DNA of 64,000 nucleotides from Saksenaea vasiformis B4078 (GCA_000697055.1 JNDT01001995.1:33439-97438), one strand, 5' to 3'. Positions 11,584 through 24,111 are shown, numbered from the stretch's first letter. Program-made: numbers and translations. The notes: generated by a model not told the origin, from the sequence alone.

Positions 11584-13072
11584 ATGTCACTTCATTCATG
11601 GGCTCAAAGAGCTGCTGCCTTTGACGCATTTCCGAAGGTCGCCGCTGATAACCAGGCACGGAGCGAGAAGGGTGGATTCCTTACTGTGGCTCTGACGTTC
11701 TTCTTGCTTATACTGACGATGAGTGAATTCTCTGAGTAAAGATCTTGTTTGTAGTTATGTATGTTATCTTTAACCATGAAACATAGGTATCGTAAAGTGC
11801 AGACGAATTATCTCTTCTCGGTCGATCCTAGGATTGAAACGAAGATACGGATTAACATGGACTTAACTGTAGCCATGCCATGTCCAGGTAGGCGACGATG
11901 AGAGATAGAATTAGGTACTCAATGGGCTACACAGCATTACGTGTACATGTATACGATGTGTCTGGACAAAATATCCACTTAACGAAGGATCTCAAACTCA
12001 TTCCTGTAAGTCACTCAACATTGGTTGGAGATTCTTGTCCTCACTTCAGTAATCTTAATCAGGCTGAATTCTCCATTGGAACTGCGACCAAATACAGGTT
12101 ATATATCAAAGGAAGATCCGTGCAAATGGAGTATTTACCTGGAGTATCGTATAGTGCTGTTACCAACCCTACATATATCCACGAGATTGTAATGGCCGCT
12201 AGTGGAAAGCAATATGATAAACGAGTAGCAGGTAGACGATGCCATCTGGAATGCGTATTGACACACTGGATACAGCGGATATGGGTGCTTGTCGGATATA
12301 TGGCTCGATTTACGCGAGCAAGGTCGCGGCAAATCTTCACATAACTTCCGTTGGTCACGGATACCGTATGTTAAATCAATAGGATGGGGTGTATAAAAAA
12401 GTCTAACCCAGTTAACTTTAGATAGCCATGAACATACTGATCATTCGCGTAAGAAATCACAGCGTTGATGAGACTTATTCTTTAATGATTCCTGTTTCTA
12501 GTTTTGAACTTCACGCATCGTATAGATGAACTCTCATTTGGTCAATTCTATGCAGGTCTGGTCAATCCGTTGGATAATAGTGTGGAAATAGCAGAAACAA
12601 GTAAGAAACGGTGGCGACATAGTTATTCAGGATCTCTAATGTTTATGAAGATTTTGAAATATTTCAGTACATGTTATCGGTGGTAATAACAAAAAGGAGA
12701 ATAGACTGGATTCAGATTTCTAAGCATAACGTTGTAACGCTATAGGTCCCGACGACGCACACTGATCACAAAAAAAACGTGTTGCTAACAAATCAGTACG
12801 CGGTGACAGACTCGCACAAGACGGCGCAGGAACACAGTGCACCTAACTTCGTGCCGGGAATTTTCTTCAAGTATGATATTGAACCAATTACGGTCCACAT
12901 CAGTGAATTTCGCATGTCATTTACCCATTTCCTGGTTCGGCTCTGTGGCATTATTGGTGGCTCAGTAGTGACGGTGGGGTTTGCGTACCGTGCCCTCAAG
13001 TTTCTCGTAACAGGCGGTCGAGAAGATCCCAATCTGTACGCACCAACCCATGGCCTTATGAAATCCGTATAG
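11584..13072 (+). CDS. ERV41: Erv41/ERGIC2-family COPII cargo-receptor subunit
   Basis: No single long ORF exists. Nine exons join with consistent phases into 355 residues: 11584-11735, 11787-11887, 11935-12005, 12063-12231, 12276-12365, 12422-12448, 12502-12600, 12651-12682 and 12746-13072. Introns are 44-63 nt. Family landmarks appear in order: FDAFPKV before the first membrane segment (FLTVALTFFLLILTM), RINMDLTVAMPCP, GACRIYGSIYASKVAANLHI, NFTHRIDELSFGQFYAGLVN and PGIFFKYDIEPITVHISE, then RLCGIIGG at the second membrane segment. Erv41 works with Erv46 in the early secretory pathway, cycling between ER and Golgi and retrieving ER residents. The family's two-TM, large-lumenal-domain layout is intact. 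Two internal exons are only 27 and 32 nt. The start is the least certain part, because an upstream coding exon is possible. Confidence 0.87.
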
Positions 13073-13312
13073 ACTGCTTTCACACAATATACACATAAAT
13101 GTGATATCAGGCCATTCTAAATTGAACTGCATACATGAGGGATCCCTTGAGGTTCAGACGATGAAACTAAAATGATTTATTTCCATCCGTTAGCTATAGT
13201 TACAGTGTTGGCATCAATTTCGTAAGTGTTAAGGCTATGCAGTAGGCAAGACATGGCAGATTTCATCCAGCATGGATTGCCTTTAAACAGCGGCACTAAA
13301 TGAGAACACAAT

Positions 13313-15713
13313 CTACGTTAAATACCTATCACTATACCTTGAACAAGAAGAAAGTTCATCCGCACGAGGTTGATCTGAGTAGCCTTCATATGGCACACGA
13401 ATCGGATTGGATGATAATTTGCTAACACCATATATTACATCAGAAGTCTTATACATGCTCCTGCTTACATGAAGTGACGAGTTGTCCAGTCCAAACGCTT
13501 TCACCGTTTGAACACACGCGTTGATACAGGTTGCCTTGAAAGTTCTTTATTCACAGTTAAATCATTACATGAAAGACAGGTTAAACGAACCCTACCTCAC
13601 TTAAAATCTGACGTACTTTCCCGGCTGCTTCACGTTCAGTTCGTGCAGAGCAACCTATAGAAAAGACCTGTCATCCTTGTAAGTAAAAACGCAAATAAAA
13701 AAAAGAGGCATACTTTGTCTGATTGCTTTGAAGCGCCATGTGTATACCAATGCCAAAGTTTATGCAACCATCGCACTGAGGTTGGGCATTCGGCGTGCTC
13801 TTCGCATTCTTTTCTCCACGGCAAAAACTGAAGCCATGAACTTATTGCCGAGCCTTGTCTAGGTTCCTTGTGTTTGGGTATCACGTTTGTTTGTAAAATC
13901 CCAAAAACCGGGGTTGATCTGGCCACAAATGAGTCTGCCTTTGTCTTTCCACATGTCTCCTGGTTCGTAAGACATATAATGTTTTTTTCGCACGGGAACC
14001 ACTGGGATCTTCTGACCAAGGATGTAGTGCTACGATGCGGATCCTTTTCATCAACCGCAATACTTCTTCACAAAAAGGTTACTCAACGGTATCATTTGAA
14101 CAACTGACGTTTACCCTTCAAGTGTCTTTTCTGTGTCAAAGAAGCTGCTTTTCGGTGCCAAGAGTATCTCGTAACGATCGTCGGGTAAGTTTTCTGCGAC
14201 GTAAATGTTCTGACAAATGGTCTCGCTGTCGTTAATGTTATTCACGATAGGGTATACAGCGTTGATTGTGGCTGAATTGTGAATGAGCTTTTAGTGTACC
14301 ACAAACAATCATTATTTGACTTACGTCGAGTTTGATTTTGTCTATGTATACGCCGGTGCAACATCTCACAGGCCAGCTTTTGTACGTTAGGTCTTCATAA
14401 TTAAGTTAGCACGCAAGAATTCCAAATTTTCTATCTAGCATACCCATGGTCCATTAACGCAGCCATAATCTGATCGTGATCTAAATCTCGCCACAGAACC
14501 TTCAGCGTTTCCCAAACCCGTCCATAAACATCACATGGCTGAGAGATTAGCGGACCGCGGATATTGTAGTCATGATAAAGACCATCTACAGGTTTGTGAG
14601 AAGCGAGCCAAGGATGCGAAAGGATATCCGTCATCTATGAAAATGAGATGTTAGTACTTTCGCTTCAATCAAAGTTAACACTTGCCGTAAGGCGTAGATT
14701 TGGATCGACCACCAGTATTTTTCGAATCAAGTCCTTGGCAGTATCAGATAAATGGTGCGGGAAGCAATGATACCTCCCTTGCTTAACCTTGAACAGCAAT
14801 CGACCCACCGTTTCATCGTCAAAAGGAAGTTTCCCCGTGAGCAACACGTACAAAAGAACGCCACACGACCATACATCGGCAGCAGGACCATAATAAGGTT
14901 TTCCCTAAAAAGTAAGGTGTGTCAATTTAAAACGACAAACAAAATGTCCGATTACCTTGACAACCTCGGGACTAGCATAATGTAGCGACCTTGACAAATT
15001 GGAAACATGAGTAAACGAAATAGACAATTATAAGTTATACCCGCAGCTCGTTTGCAGTAATCGATCTGACGACTGCATTGCAGCCATACCAAAATCGGCA
15101 ATTTTGAGATGTTTTCGCTCTTTATCAAGTAGAATATTTTCTGGTTTTAAATCCCGGTGGCTATAGAACGAATGAGCATGTTTACCCACCCGGATCTTCT
15201 TAGCGTACCATATGTGATGAGCGTGGCACCAAGCCAATGCGCTGGCCAACTGACCGAATAGCATCTTGGCCTCTGTTTCTGGGATGCGACCACGTCTAGC
15301 CAGCGTGTGGAAAAGTTCCCCACCTTCAGCGTATTCAGTGACGAAATAAATATAATTCTGGTCTTGAAAGACTTGATGCAGTTCAATCAAGTTTGGATGA
15401 TGTAGAAGTTGTAGAATAGCCAATTCACGTTCGACTGTACGGGAAATTATTGGAGAGGATGCCAAGCGACGACGAGAAATCATCTTGATAGCGACACGGT
15501 CTCCAGTGCGCTTATGGATGCCTAACTTCACCGTGCCTATCACACAGTTAAATCAGTTATGCAGAATTAGCTTGTTGATGCATTTATACCAGAAGATCCG
15601 CTTCCGATGGTCTTGGCTAGCCAATACTCCCCTATTTCTTGAGATTTGCATTTGGCTTTTCTCTGCTGCTTGTGCCGTCGTAAGTAGTAATAATCCAAAA
15701 GTGATATAGTCAT
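13313..15713 (-). CDS. Nim1/Gin4-like Ser/Thr kinase (SNF1-related)
   Basis: Exons on the minus strand: 15713-15590, 15536-15209, 15160-15041, 14989-14956, 14904-14686, 14634-14444, 14392-14325 and 14271-14115, then an exon from about 14092 whose 3' continuation is unsure. The kinase domain is complete: glycine loop TIGSGSSG, VAIK, HRDLKPENIL, DFG, CGSLHYASPEVV, the APE-region Trp (ADVWSCG) and the closing HPWL. PNVQKLACEMLHRR follows the domain, as in septin-associated Gin4/Hsl1/Cdr kinases. Near 13630 a segment reads SARTEREAAGKVRQIL, which could be a KA1-like end, but I could not link it in frame. The fifth intron uses a GC donor. Family members act at the bud neck or cell cortex and control mitotic entry through Wee1; that role is inferred here. 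Confidence 0.82.
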
Positions 15714-16155
15714 TGATTATTATTTCATCGATATTTAGGAAGTTAGGAAAGAAAAGAAGATAAAAGCGAAAACCCGTTTGTTGATAAAATAGATAGTATC
15801 CAAGAAAAGAGAAAAAAAAAAGGAAGACAAGATTGATAAATAGTGGAAGAAAAGATCGATTGGTTAACTTTGTGTCAGAAATGACAAGAATAAATAAAAA
15901 AAGGTAAAGGATCCAGAACTGCTATAGCGGCTCCTTCTGTAAGGATTTAGTTCAGGTAAAAGAGATCTGTTTTTTATGGTGTTAGCGGTTTGTTATACAA
16001 AAACCCACATTATCACATGCCCTTTCCGAGATAGGATACTTCTTTTTTTCATTCGCCTGGTTTCTAACGAACATGAGAGTCACTGTCGCATGTCTGAATG
16101 TTTCAAAAGACGATCTTTTTTAATGGTTTCTTTGAGTTGCAAGTGCTATGTGTAT
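15714..16155. other. Intergenic: kinase promoter side and ZIP 3' side
   Basis: AT-rich, purine-rich DNA (for example 15750-15900) without a supported ORF. It lies between the 3' end of the ZIP gene and the 5' end of the kinase, both on the minus strand. Confidence 0.5.
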
Positions 16156-17424
16156 TTAAACTGCTTTTAATATCGAAGATAGAGCGACCAGGAATACGCC
16201 AAGAAAGAAGAAGGCTAAAACATACTCGTGGCGTGAATCAGCCTTGATAGCCTGGGGTAGTAAGCTCTGACAAACAAACAGTAAGAATAGAATAAAGGGA
16301 AAGGTAGCACATGATTACCTGAATTGTAATCAGCGACATCATTCCACTAATGACGCCAAACGTAATACCAAACAACTTGTCTTCTTTCGCTTTATCAACA
16401 TTTCGTATCGCCAAGAGACCTAACAAGGCCCCTAAAGGCTGAGACAGGCCACCTAGTACAGCTGCATAACAAAACGCCGCTGCCCTGGACCGGGTAGCAT
16501 AAAAAAGCGGAAGAGCAATCATGAAGCCTTCAGTCAGATTATGTATTGAGATTGCAATAGAAACACTGAGACCAAGAGAAGTGGATGCCTCATTTGAAAT
16601 AAACATCACCAAACCCTCTAAATAATAAGTAAGCATGCAAGATTCTCTACTAAAAGCGGGAACTTCTCCGACCTGGAAATTTGTGCACACAGATAGCGAT
16701 CGCTGTCTGTATACCGACACGGAAATACTGAAATGAATCGCCATCATCCATCGACCCTCCTGCAGATGCTTCTTGGTCATGAGGTTGGCACTCACGGCGG
16801 TTTTCGGACGAGTGAAACTGGAAATGAGATTCGCTAAAAGGGATCGCGCCATATCTGGCTTCTTGTTGATGATGATGATGGCTGTGGCCATGGGATGTAT
16901 GTTCTGATGCCGGCTTTTGACCTTCGCCATTTTCGGCATGATCCACCAATGGCGTGTTCACCTGGTTATCTTGTTGATGATCCTCATCGCAACATTCAAT
17001 TGACGTAGAGGTCGCAGTGCAAGTGTGAATAGCTCCAGGTGTACACAGATGTATGAGGCGACTGAGGACCAAAGTAAAAAGAGCACCACCGAAAAAAGAA
17101 AGATAGACCAATCCTTCTGATGGTAATCGCTCCTGTGCCTCAGGGAGCAGCAGCGCGAAGGAGGAAAAAAGAAGTACACCAGAAGCTAAAGCCATAGACG
17201 CAGATTGAAACGCTCGACTTTCAAGGATTGACCCGGTGGGCCGTTTCCACACACTGTCGACAAATACTACTGAAGCTGCCAAGAATGTCAAGCTTCATGG
17301 TTAATGATCCACATGTGATCCGCAAACATTCATTACCACCCAAGATGCAAGCAACTGATGACAAAAGGACCATGAGCCAGCCATCAAGTGCCCGCTGCCC
17401 GCTATGTACTCCCACTGTGTCCAT
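16156..17424 (-). CDS. ZIP-family metal transporter
   Basis: Four exons (17424-17337, 17275-16673, 16617-16319, 16266-16156) give 366 residues. The protein has a ZIP layout: three N-terminal membrane segments (ending LASGVLLFSSFALLLPEA), a variable cytosolic loop with a His-rich stretch (HGHSHHHHQQ), then the conserved helices with IHNLTEG, the metal-binding HN..E motif of TM4. A PLGALLGLL helix and a C-terminal LAFFFLGVFLVALS helix follow. The motif and spacing resemble the Zrt3/ZupT/ZIP11-like branch more than plasma-membrane Zrt1. Zinc (or iron) export from a store into the cytosol is the family role; substrate and membrane are not shown by sequence. The start chosen (17424) is the first Met just before the predicted helix; one further upstream Met exists in frame at 17523. 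Confidence 0.87.
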
Positions 17425-18900
17425 CGTCAGGTCGGAAAAAAAAAGAAAAGTAGAAGGAGGCGAAAATTGAAAATTGCAGACAACTGAGGAGGTACGCTTT
17501 CCTACCATATCAAGGTAAATCATTCAGCCGTGCGGCATGATCAAGGGGTTTTGCGGGGTTTACACGGTTTGGGCAAGGACCGGCTGCTTCTTGTAAATAG
17601 AGAGCCCCTAGATCTTCGGTCCGACTGCCAGTATTACAAAATATCGGTTATCTTCAAAGATCTTTGTTCTTTTACCTAAAAAACCGTTTGTGTTGACCAA
17701 GATGGCAGACGTACTTTGTTTGGGGATGGAGTAAGACATTTTGCACCAAGAGAGCATGAATCTTTGCGATATTGTTGCAATCATGTCAGAGTTTATATTT
17801 CCGAAACGTTATAAACATGCTGTAAAAAGGTTTGCAATAAAATGATACTTCCACTTATGGTACTTTAGCACCTCCCATAAGATACATTAGTGTCAAAATA
17901 AAAAGCTGGGCCCTTTATTTTTTCGGCTTTGTATATTTTTTACATCTTCGACGAGTGGTTCGATTTAATTTATACAAGTTTACTGTGCATCTTAGTTACT
18001 TTATAATTTCTCAGCCTGTTGCTCCAACAACTACAAGTTGTGGACAAATCCTATCTGCAAAGGCGGAAATAACCATAAAGCACCTATGTACCTGTCCTTG
18101 TATCGTATACAAAAAAGGTTGTATTCGTTCAAGGCTTCTGCAGCATTGTTCTTTTCAGATAATATCTGATTTCATTTTCCAGTTTCGTATCACGACCTAC
18201 ACCGCCCCTATGAGCGGTGTAGATCCTATTCCCCAGGATTATCCTCGGGGTACATAAACCACACTTGAAGATGAATGATAGTGACTACCACTACAGTCGT
18301 CTAATAGGCTTTGTGCCGACAAATGGCCAGAGCTGATTTGAATGCATGTTTCCTTCTGACGGAAATTGATGTGTTGATGATGCTACCCTGATCCTCTCTA
18401 GCGCCAACTTGTGTGCCAGAGCTACGTGATATTTAATTCTAGCAACGTATGCATCGACCTGAAACTATTCGCAGTATTGTAGCCATGCTATGGGGGTTAC
18501 ATTTGGAAATCCGAATTGTTAACACATCCACTGTGGGCAGTGGAGCTTCCTCTTCAGCCCAGTGACCTTTGTTTATGTGAATCGTTATGGCTAAGAGACA
18601 CTGGAAAGGAGTAAGCCAGATAGCGACGGCAACAAATGAAGTATGGCTAGATCAGAAAGCACCTTCACCTATTTATCATATCATAAAGTACTTCGTAACA
18701 ATACGCAGAAGATAAGACTGCAGGTAAAACGTTCCAGCGTTATCGTTCTCCAACATGGACGCTACGGGTATTCCAAATGTTCCAGATACTTGCTATCAAT
18801 CAAATCGAAAAGCAAGTATATTTTTTATGATAAACGAACCGGAAAATACCAACCATAGACGACGATGGTATCAAAGTGAAGGTTTACCGTTAATTATTCG
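17425..18900. other. Intergenic, no gene seen
   Basis: About 1.5 kb between the ZIP gene 5' end and the WBP4-like gene 3' end. ORFs are short and without recognisable motifs. Two GC-rich hairpins at 18197-18250 are listed separately. Confidence 0.5.
18197..18250. repeat. Two adjacent GC-rich inverted repeats
   Basis: CTACACCGC (18197-18205) pairs perfectly with GCGGTGTAG (18214-18222) across an 8-nt loop. Eight nt later CCCCAGGAT pairs with ATCCTCGGGG (18231-18250) with one bulged base and almost no loop. They stand out from the AT-rich surroundings; role unknown. Confidence 0.6.
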
Positions 18901-19757
18901 CTACTTTTTACGGATGTTCCTCTTCTTTGCTTTGATATTGGACTGTTGCGGAGCTTTCCGTTTCTTAAACAAACCTTCGCTATTTGATTCTTTTGATTCA
19001 TCATCATCTGGCTTGCTCTCGAAGGCGTGATCAGGATATTCTTTTTCACGAATCTTAAAGTTTCGAAGATCTTCTTCGTCTTCTTCCTCCTCGTCCTGAA
19101 ACTCTGGCCGTTGATCGTGTGTTGTCGTTGTTGTTGTCTCCCTTTTTTCTGTCTTAGTTGTCTCTTCCGCCGGTGGCGCAGGTTTCACTATCTGCCATTC
19201 TCCAGGAAGGGCAATTGCGCTGCGCGGCGCCCATTCTTCACGCCCCTGAAGATGCGATAGGTCGGGCTCAGGTATATCTGGTGGAGGTGGCACATAGTTA
19301 TAAGACCGTTTCGGGGTTTTCGGTAACGTTGAAAAAGCTGCTGTTCGAGTTTGCGCTATCTTTGCAGCAGCAGCAGAGGATGATGGGAGCGAAGACTCGC
19401 TACCAACATCTTTGCAGACAAATGATTGAAGCGCAGCCTAAAGATTTATGCATTAGCAGCGCGTACATGTAATAGAATGAATATATATTGATATTACCTT
19501 TTCTATCCGTTGCAGTTCGCGACGTACGCTTTCGGCTTGTTTTTGTTCCTGATGTCCCCGTTTATATACATCACGCAAGAAGCGCTCGACCTGATTCTTG
19601 TGTGCCTGACCTCCCTCGTGGATTTGGATAGACTAGTATGCGATTTAGTTTTTTGATTCAGCAATCGATCGAGATGAAACGTACAATTTTGTTATTTTGA
19701 ATGTACTTTCTGCAGTACTTGCACCAGTGGCGCTGTTGAGAAACCCAAAAATCGGAC
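18901..19757 (-). CDS. WBP4: WBP4/FBP21-like U1-type zinc-finger splicing protein (5' exon unresolved)
   Basis: Exons 19757-19685, 19632-19498 and 19437-18901 join in frame to about 247 residues; a short first exon with the ATG is not located. The N-terminus reads DFWVSQQRHWCKYCRKYIQ followed by SIQIHEGGQAHKNQV, which is a matrin/U1-type C2H2 finger (C-x2-C...H-x5-H). A Pro-rich PPPPDIPEPD segment, acidic DEEEEDEED and a basic tail with FKKRK and KKRNIRKK follow, as in the WBP4 C-terminus. No WW domain is visible, unlike animal WBP4. Animal WBP4 is a spliceosomal B-complex component; a splicing role here is by family inference. Both internal introns have good donors (GTACGT, GTAATA). Confidence 0.75.
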
Positions 19758-19780
19758 CTGATTATTAAAAACGACTGTCA

Positions 19781-20059
19781 TTACGGGCTATACATAGCGA
19801 TCAACTTGCATTTCTTTGGATGATAAAGGCAAAAGCAGAGGATCTGTTGTTGAGAATTGGGGTCTGGCAATTTTGGAAACGCCACTCCGCCGTTCAAATT
19901 CAGACAGACGCCTTCATACAAACTCAATGCAACTTCTTCTGTTGACAGTGAATTACCTTCACAAGGTTTGAGAACTTCTGCATCAATATATTCGGGATGA
20001 GAATAAACGGATTCCCACATTTTTGGAAGGAAGGCACGTTTTACTGCCATACTATACAT
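19781..20059 (-). CDS. Candidate small ORF or 3' exon, unknown
   Basis: An open frame of 92 codons lies just upstream of the WBP4-like gene on the same strand. Its composition is protein-like (KMWESVYSHPEYIDAE, SLYEGVCLNLNGGVAFPKL). The frame stays open a few codons upstream of the ATG as FSIVEM, back to a TAG that could be part of a splice acceptor. I do not recognise it. It could be the last exon of a gene whose other exons are unclear, or chance. Confidence 0.3.
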   Translation of the reverse strand: MYSMAVKRAFLPKMWESVYSHPEYIDAEVLKPCEGNSLSTEEVALSLYEGVCLNLNGGVAFPKLPDPNSQQQILCFCLYHPKKCKLIAMYSP

Positions 20060-21793
20060 CTCTACGATGCTGAACTACTGATCCTAAAAATAGTCTTCCT
20101 TTGCAGTCGTCCTTTAGATCGATGTAAACGATACAGGTTATGTGTGCAGTTGTACATAAAAGGCGACAGAGATAGCATCTGCGGAGTCTGCAGTATTTTG
20201 CCGTGATTACTTATCATATGTGTATATATGGATTACGGTAGTTTACCAAACGTTATCGGCATGGCAACCGATAGTGCATAAACTACGTTGGTGCAGCTAT
20301 ATTGATTCGCGTTAACAGTGACAAGACATGGTTGAAAGGTAACAGTTTTGCCAATCGTGGCTGAAGGCAAGGTATTTTGGTTGGAGAAATGTTGCGGTCC
20401 GTACAGTGGCTTGAGGACGATGACGCCTAATCTAGGAGCTTTACTAGAAACGAAGCAGCGTCTTGTTGTTCTCGAAAATGGATGGGAGCATTATATATTA
20501 GCCAGTGCAAGTACGTCGGTAACTTTTATAATATATCTTATAGTTTTGCCTACCATTTAGCTTGTTCCTTTATAGCATGGATAGATTCTGTGATTTTGCA
20601 GTCATGAAAATTCTTTTAAATATCCACTGCTCAAAATTTCCAAAGAAAAGGGTGCCATAAGCCTGCACAGGACAAACCCTACTGCTGCTGGAGAATGTCA
20701 TGCAAACTTTGCTTTAAGATGACAGAAAGAAAAATGACACTGCGTAGAGCAAGTGTATCGAGGCAGTTCCAGATCGAAATGCCAGCAAAGTCTCAATACC
20801 TTCACCGTTCATTTGCCCCGTCGAGATTGAGTCCCCGATTGACCAATCAGTGACTGGAGTCTCATAAAGACAGGAGCGCAAACAAAATTGAAAGCTTTCA
20901 CGGACTAACTGATGATAGGCACTAGTGAAACTTAACTCCCCACTGGGGGAGGTTGATATAGAGTATCGTAAAACTTGGTAAAAGGATAGCTTTTTTATTA
21001 TGACCGTGGGCGTTGCGCCACTTCAGCATGTCCGCTCTAGTCTCTTTCAGACAGATTGCTCTGAAAAAAGGAACTCCGTAGAAGAAATAATACAGACGGG
21101 AAGGTAGAGACACTAACGGATGTAAGCATTGTGTACAGCTTGAGTTTGACTTAGAAGCGAGGTAAGCACCGTCACTGTTTATCATGGTCGCCAAAAATAG
21201 TAACATCGCCGTTGACTTTGTTTTTCAAGAGGGTAGGATATCGCCATATATCAATTCCGAAAAAGTGGCATGTCTAGCTGGACAATGCGACCTCGATTTT
21301 GTTTCGTGCGACATTCACTTTCGAGCAGGCGTATTTTGACTCCACACTGTCTATTTGATGTTGTGAAATATAGTTGTGTGAATTGTTGGTTTGATTGTTG
21401 TCATAAGACGTTGTTTGTTTTGTCCTACTCAAGGCATCTAAACGAACAACATGAATACTTCAACCTCCAGGTGCTGCAAATATACACTTTTTTCGTGGAC
21501 TGCCGCAACCAACCTTCCTGTGTTTGTTTGCGTTTCTAGTCTTGTAATTCAAGCACTCCAAATATCCTGCAACATGACAAGACGCGATGAGGTGCTGTGG
21601 ACATCGCGTGGTGGTAACACAAAGTAACAATGCCGAGCACCCAATTTGACACGTGAAAAAGACTAGCGCAGAAGCGGGTTATCAAATGCTTGGAACGGTC
21701 CACGTATGTAGACGGTCGTGTCATGGTACATTTTAACATTGTTTTATTTGGTCTGGAATATGGAACGACAACGAAAATACAGTGGAGCAAGCA
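20060..21793. other. Intergenic, nothing certain
   Basis: A plus-strand stretch at 20348-20510 (VFWLEKCCGPYSG) is open but has no family match that I recognise and no clear splice partners. The rest has only short ORFs. Confidence 0.4.
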
Positions 21794-22499
21794 CTAATCA
21801 GACTTGCTGGAAGCGAACTCGGAAGCCAGCTCACCAGCCTTCTGACGCAGGTGGTCAGTCTGACGGTCAATATCGCTCTGGGCATTGAGAAGGAAAGGAC
21901 GCAAGAATCGCGCATACAAGATCTCGGCTCCCTAAGGAAAAGGGGCAACAACTGTTAATACACTAGTTCCATTTCCACAACAACCAGACTTACTCTGAAT
22001 CGTGGCAGCGCAAGCCAGAGGACGAAGATGGTCTTGAAAAGATAGTAAAAGGGGAACCAGTACAACAAAATATCGGAGAAGTATTCGACAATGTGAACAA
22101 AACCAATCACGGTCCAATATGTAAGCCATTGCTTGTCATCGTCTGTACTGGGACTCTCAATCGCCTTGAACGATGCATAAGCTGCAAGGGAGAGGGACAA
22201 ACATGTAAGTAAGACCTGAGCCAAGATCTAATTTTTTTCCCCTCCCAAAACAACTTACCAGGATAGACCCAGGAGATGCTGTTCGTCAAGAGCTGGCCAG
22301 CAAGGTTGAAGAAGATCATGATGAAGGTGAGGACACCAGCACCGATAACAAAATAGCTCTTCGGCACGCCAGTACGGCGCTCAAGTTCGTTGGCATACTT
22401 GTATTGACCAAGTTCCTTATCAAGCTGTGTAATACCTTGTTGGACTCTTTTGTGAACGCCCTGAACACTGTACAAATTTTCACTGTTGGGTGCACTCAT
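21794..22499 (-). CDS. YOP1: Yop1/DP1/REEP-family ER-shaping protein
   Basis: Three exons (22499-22259, 22181-21994, 21931-21794) give 188 residues. It contains the TB2/DP1/HVA22 domain: two hairpin membrane segments (YFVIGAGVLTFIMIFFNLAG and, after SWVYPGAYASFKAIES, WLTYWTVIGFVHIVEYFSD), then FYYLFKTIFVLWLALPRFRGAE. A helical, charged C-terminus (RPFLLNAQSDIDRQTDHLRQ) follows, as in Yop1. Yop1 and reticulons stabilise high curvature in ER tubules. All introns have GT-AG ends, and length and domain order match the family (180-190 residues). The start follows the usual short N-terminal helix. Confidence 0.93.
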
Positions 22500-24111
22500 G
22501 GGTTTTTTGAAAAGGGAAAAGGGGAAAAGGAAGAAAGAAACAAGTGAAACACAGACGGAGGGAACGCTTTGAAGTACCGTGTTTTTTTCTGCGTGCGACT
22601 GAGTACAAACCTCCGTGGCTCCCAAAACATGATTGGACAGAATCATCCGCGAAGAAAACAATCACACAAACCCGACAGCGCTAAGCTGAGTTCTGTTTTC
22701 CGCAGTGCGGTGCCTGGTAGTCGAACTTTGCCCGCAGTAACTAAGTTTCACGCCCAATTTACCCTTCTTTACAGAGGTTGTAAATCTATCTACAGGGTTT
22801 TTATGCGATTTTGCACCATGTTTAAGCTATTTTGTGTGAGGTTCAGCCAAGTTGGTGTAAGTAAAAGCTTACGAATTAGCGGCGCATACTTAATTTAGCG
22901 GAAGTTTGGCTCCTCATGGACAGTAAGTTCTGCGGACCTTAAATATGTCACTGACTGGAGATCTTGCGTTTATCTTCGCGTTTGTAGTAATGACCCTTGT
23001 GTTAATCGCGTGTCTATTGATTAATCTTCTTAAAGTTAGAATTACAATGGCTAAATTTTCCGTTGATTAACATACTTATACTTTGTTGCGTTACACCACG
23101 TTGCGAGGATATTTTTTGCAGAGAGTGTGGCAGAGTTAGTTGCAGTGCACATAAATGACGCGCCGATAATTAATAACAAAATATACTAAAATGTCTCTCA
23201 TCTTCTACTGTGTCTTCAGTTATCTGAACATGGGTTACCTTTATCAATGGGAGGTATGGGAAATCATCTAATTATTGAAATCCATAGACATGAAAGAAAT
23301 GCAAAGTATTACCTAACCGCAAGATACCCGTATGCTCAAACATGATACGCAATGTGTTCAATAAAGGCGGCTTTTACGATGACAAATGCTGAACGTTAAC
23401 GCGATGTGTTAATATGCAAATATGTGAAGAAACAATATGCACAAATCATCTTCCGAAAGCAACATTTGATACGAGAAACCGCCTTTAGATGGCGCTCTTG
23501 AAGGTGCTTCGATACTCAAGTATGCTATCAAGTATGCTCAGAACTAGTTGCTTGGAGAGGATATAGCCAATAAACACTGTCTGTACATCTCAAATAGTGC
23601 GACGATCATGGAAATGAAAACAAGTAGAGTCATCCTCCAATTCGAATCAGCCAGGTTGACTCGGTTAGAACAGGGCAGAAATAAACCATAACAATGCACG
23701 TCTTGCTATCAGAAAAAGACCACCAAACTTATTTGAGATCTACTTGCGGCAAAAACCTTGTTATACAAAGTACTATCCTCATCAAGTACCGATGCCAAAT
23801 GGATCTTATAATATCCCTGATACAAAGTTGTCGCAGTATATGCAGAAAACGTCAAGCTAACGGCTCTTGGTCCGCATCGCATGCGTCAACGCAGACGTGA
23901 AAGCTAATGATAGTTGCTATCAGCTATTCTCAGTCAAATTTTTCATAAAAGAAATAGCGAGCTTAAATTTGCATGTGGGGAGAAGCAGTGAGCACCTCCG
24001 TTTCATTGATAACAGAACGAAAATAGATAAAAAGCAAAGGGTCCAGCCAAACTGCATGTCTTTTGGGAAATCATTCTGTTTATCCTCCACAAGATACAGC
24101 ACCTTGCAATT
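22500..24111. other. Intergenic, no gene seen
   Basis: About 1.6 kb holding the YOP1 upstream region and the 3' flank of the hydrolase gene. Only short ORFs without motifs or splice-consistent extensions are seen. Confidence 0.5.
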
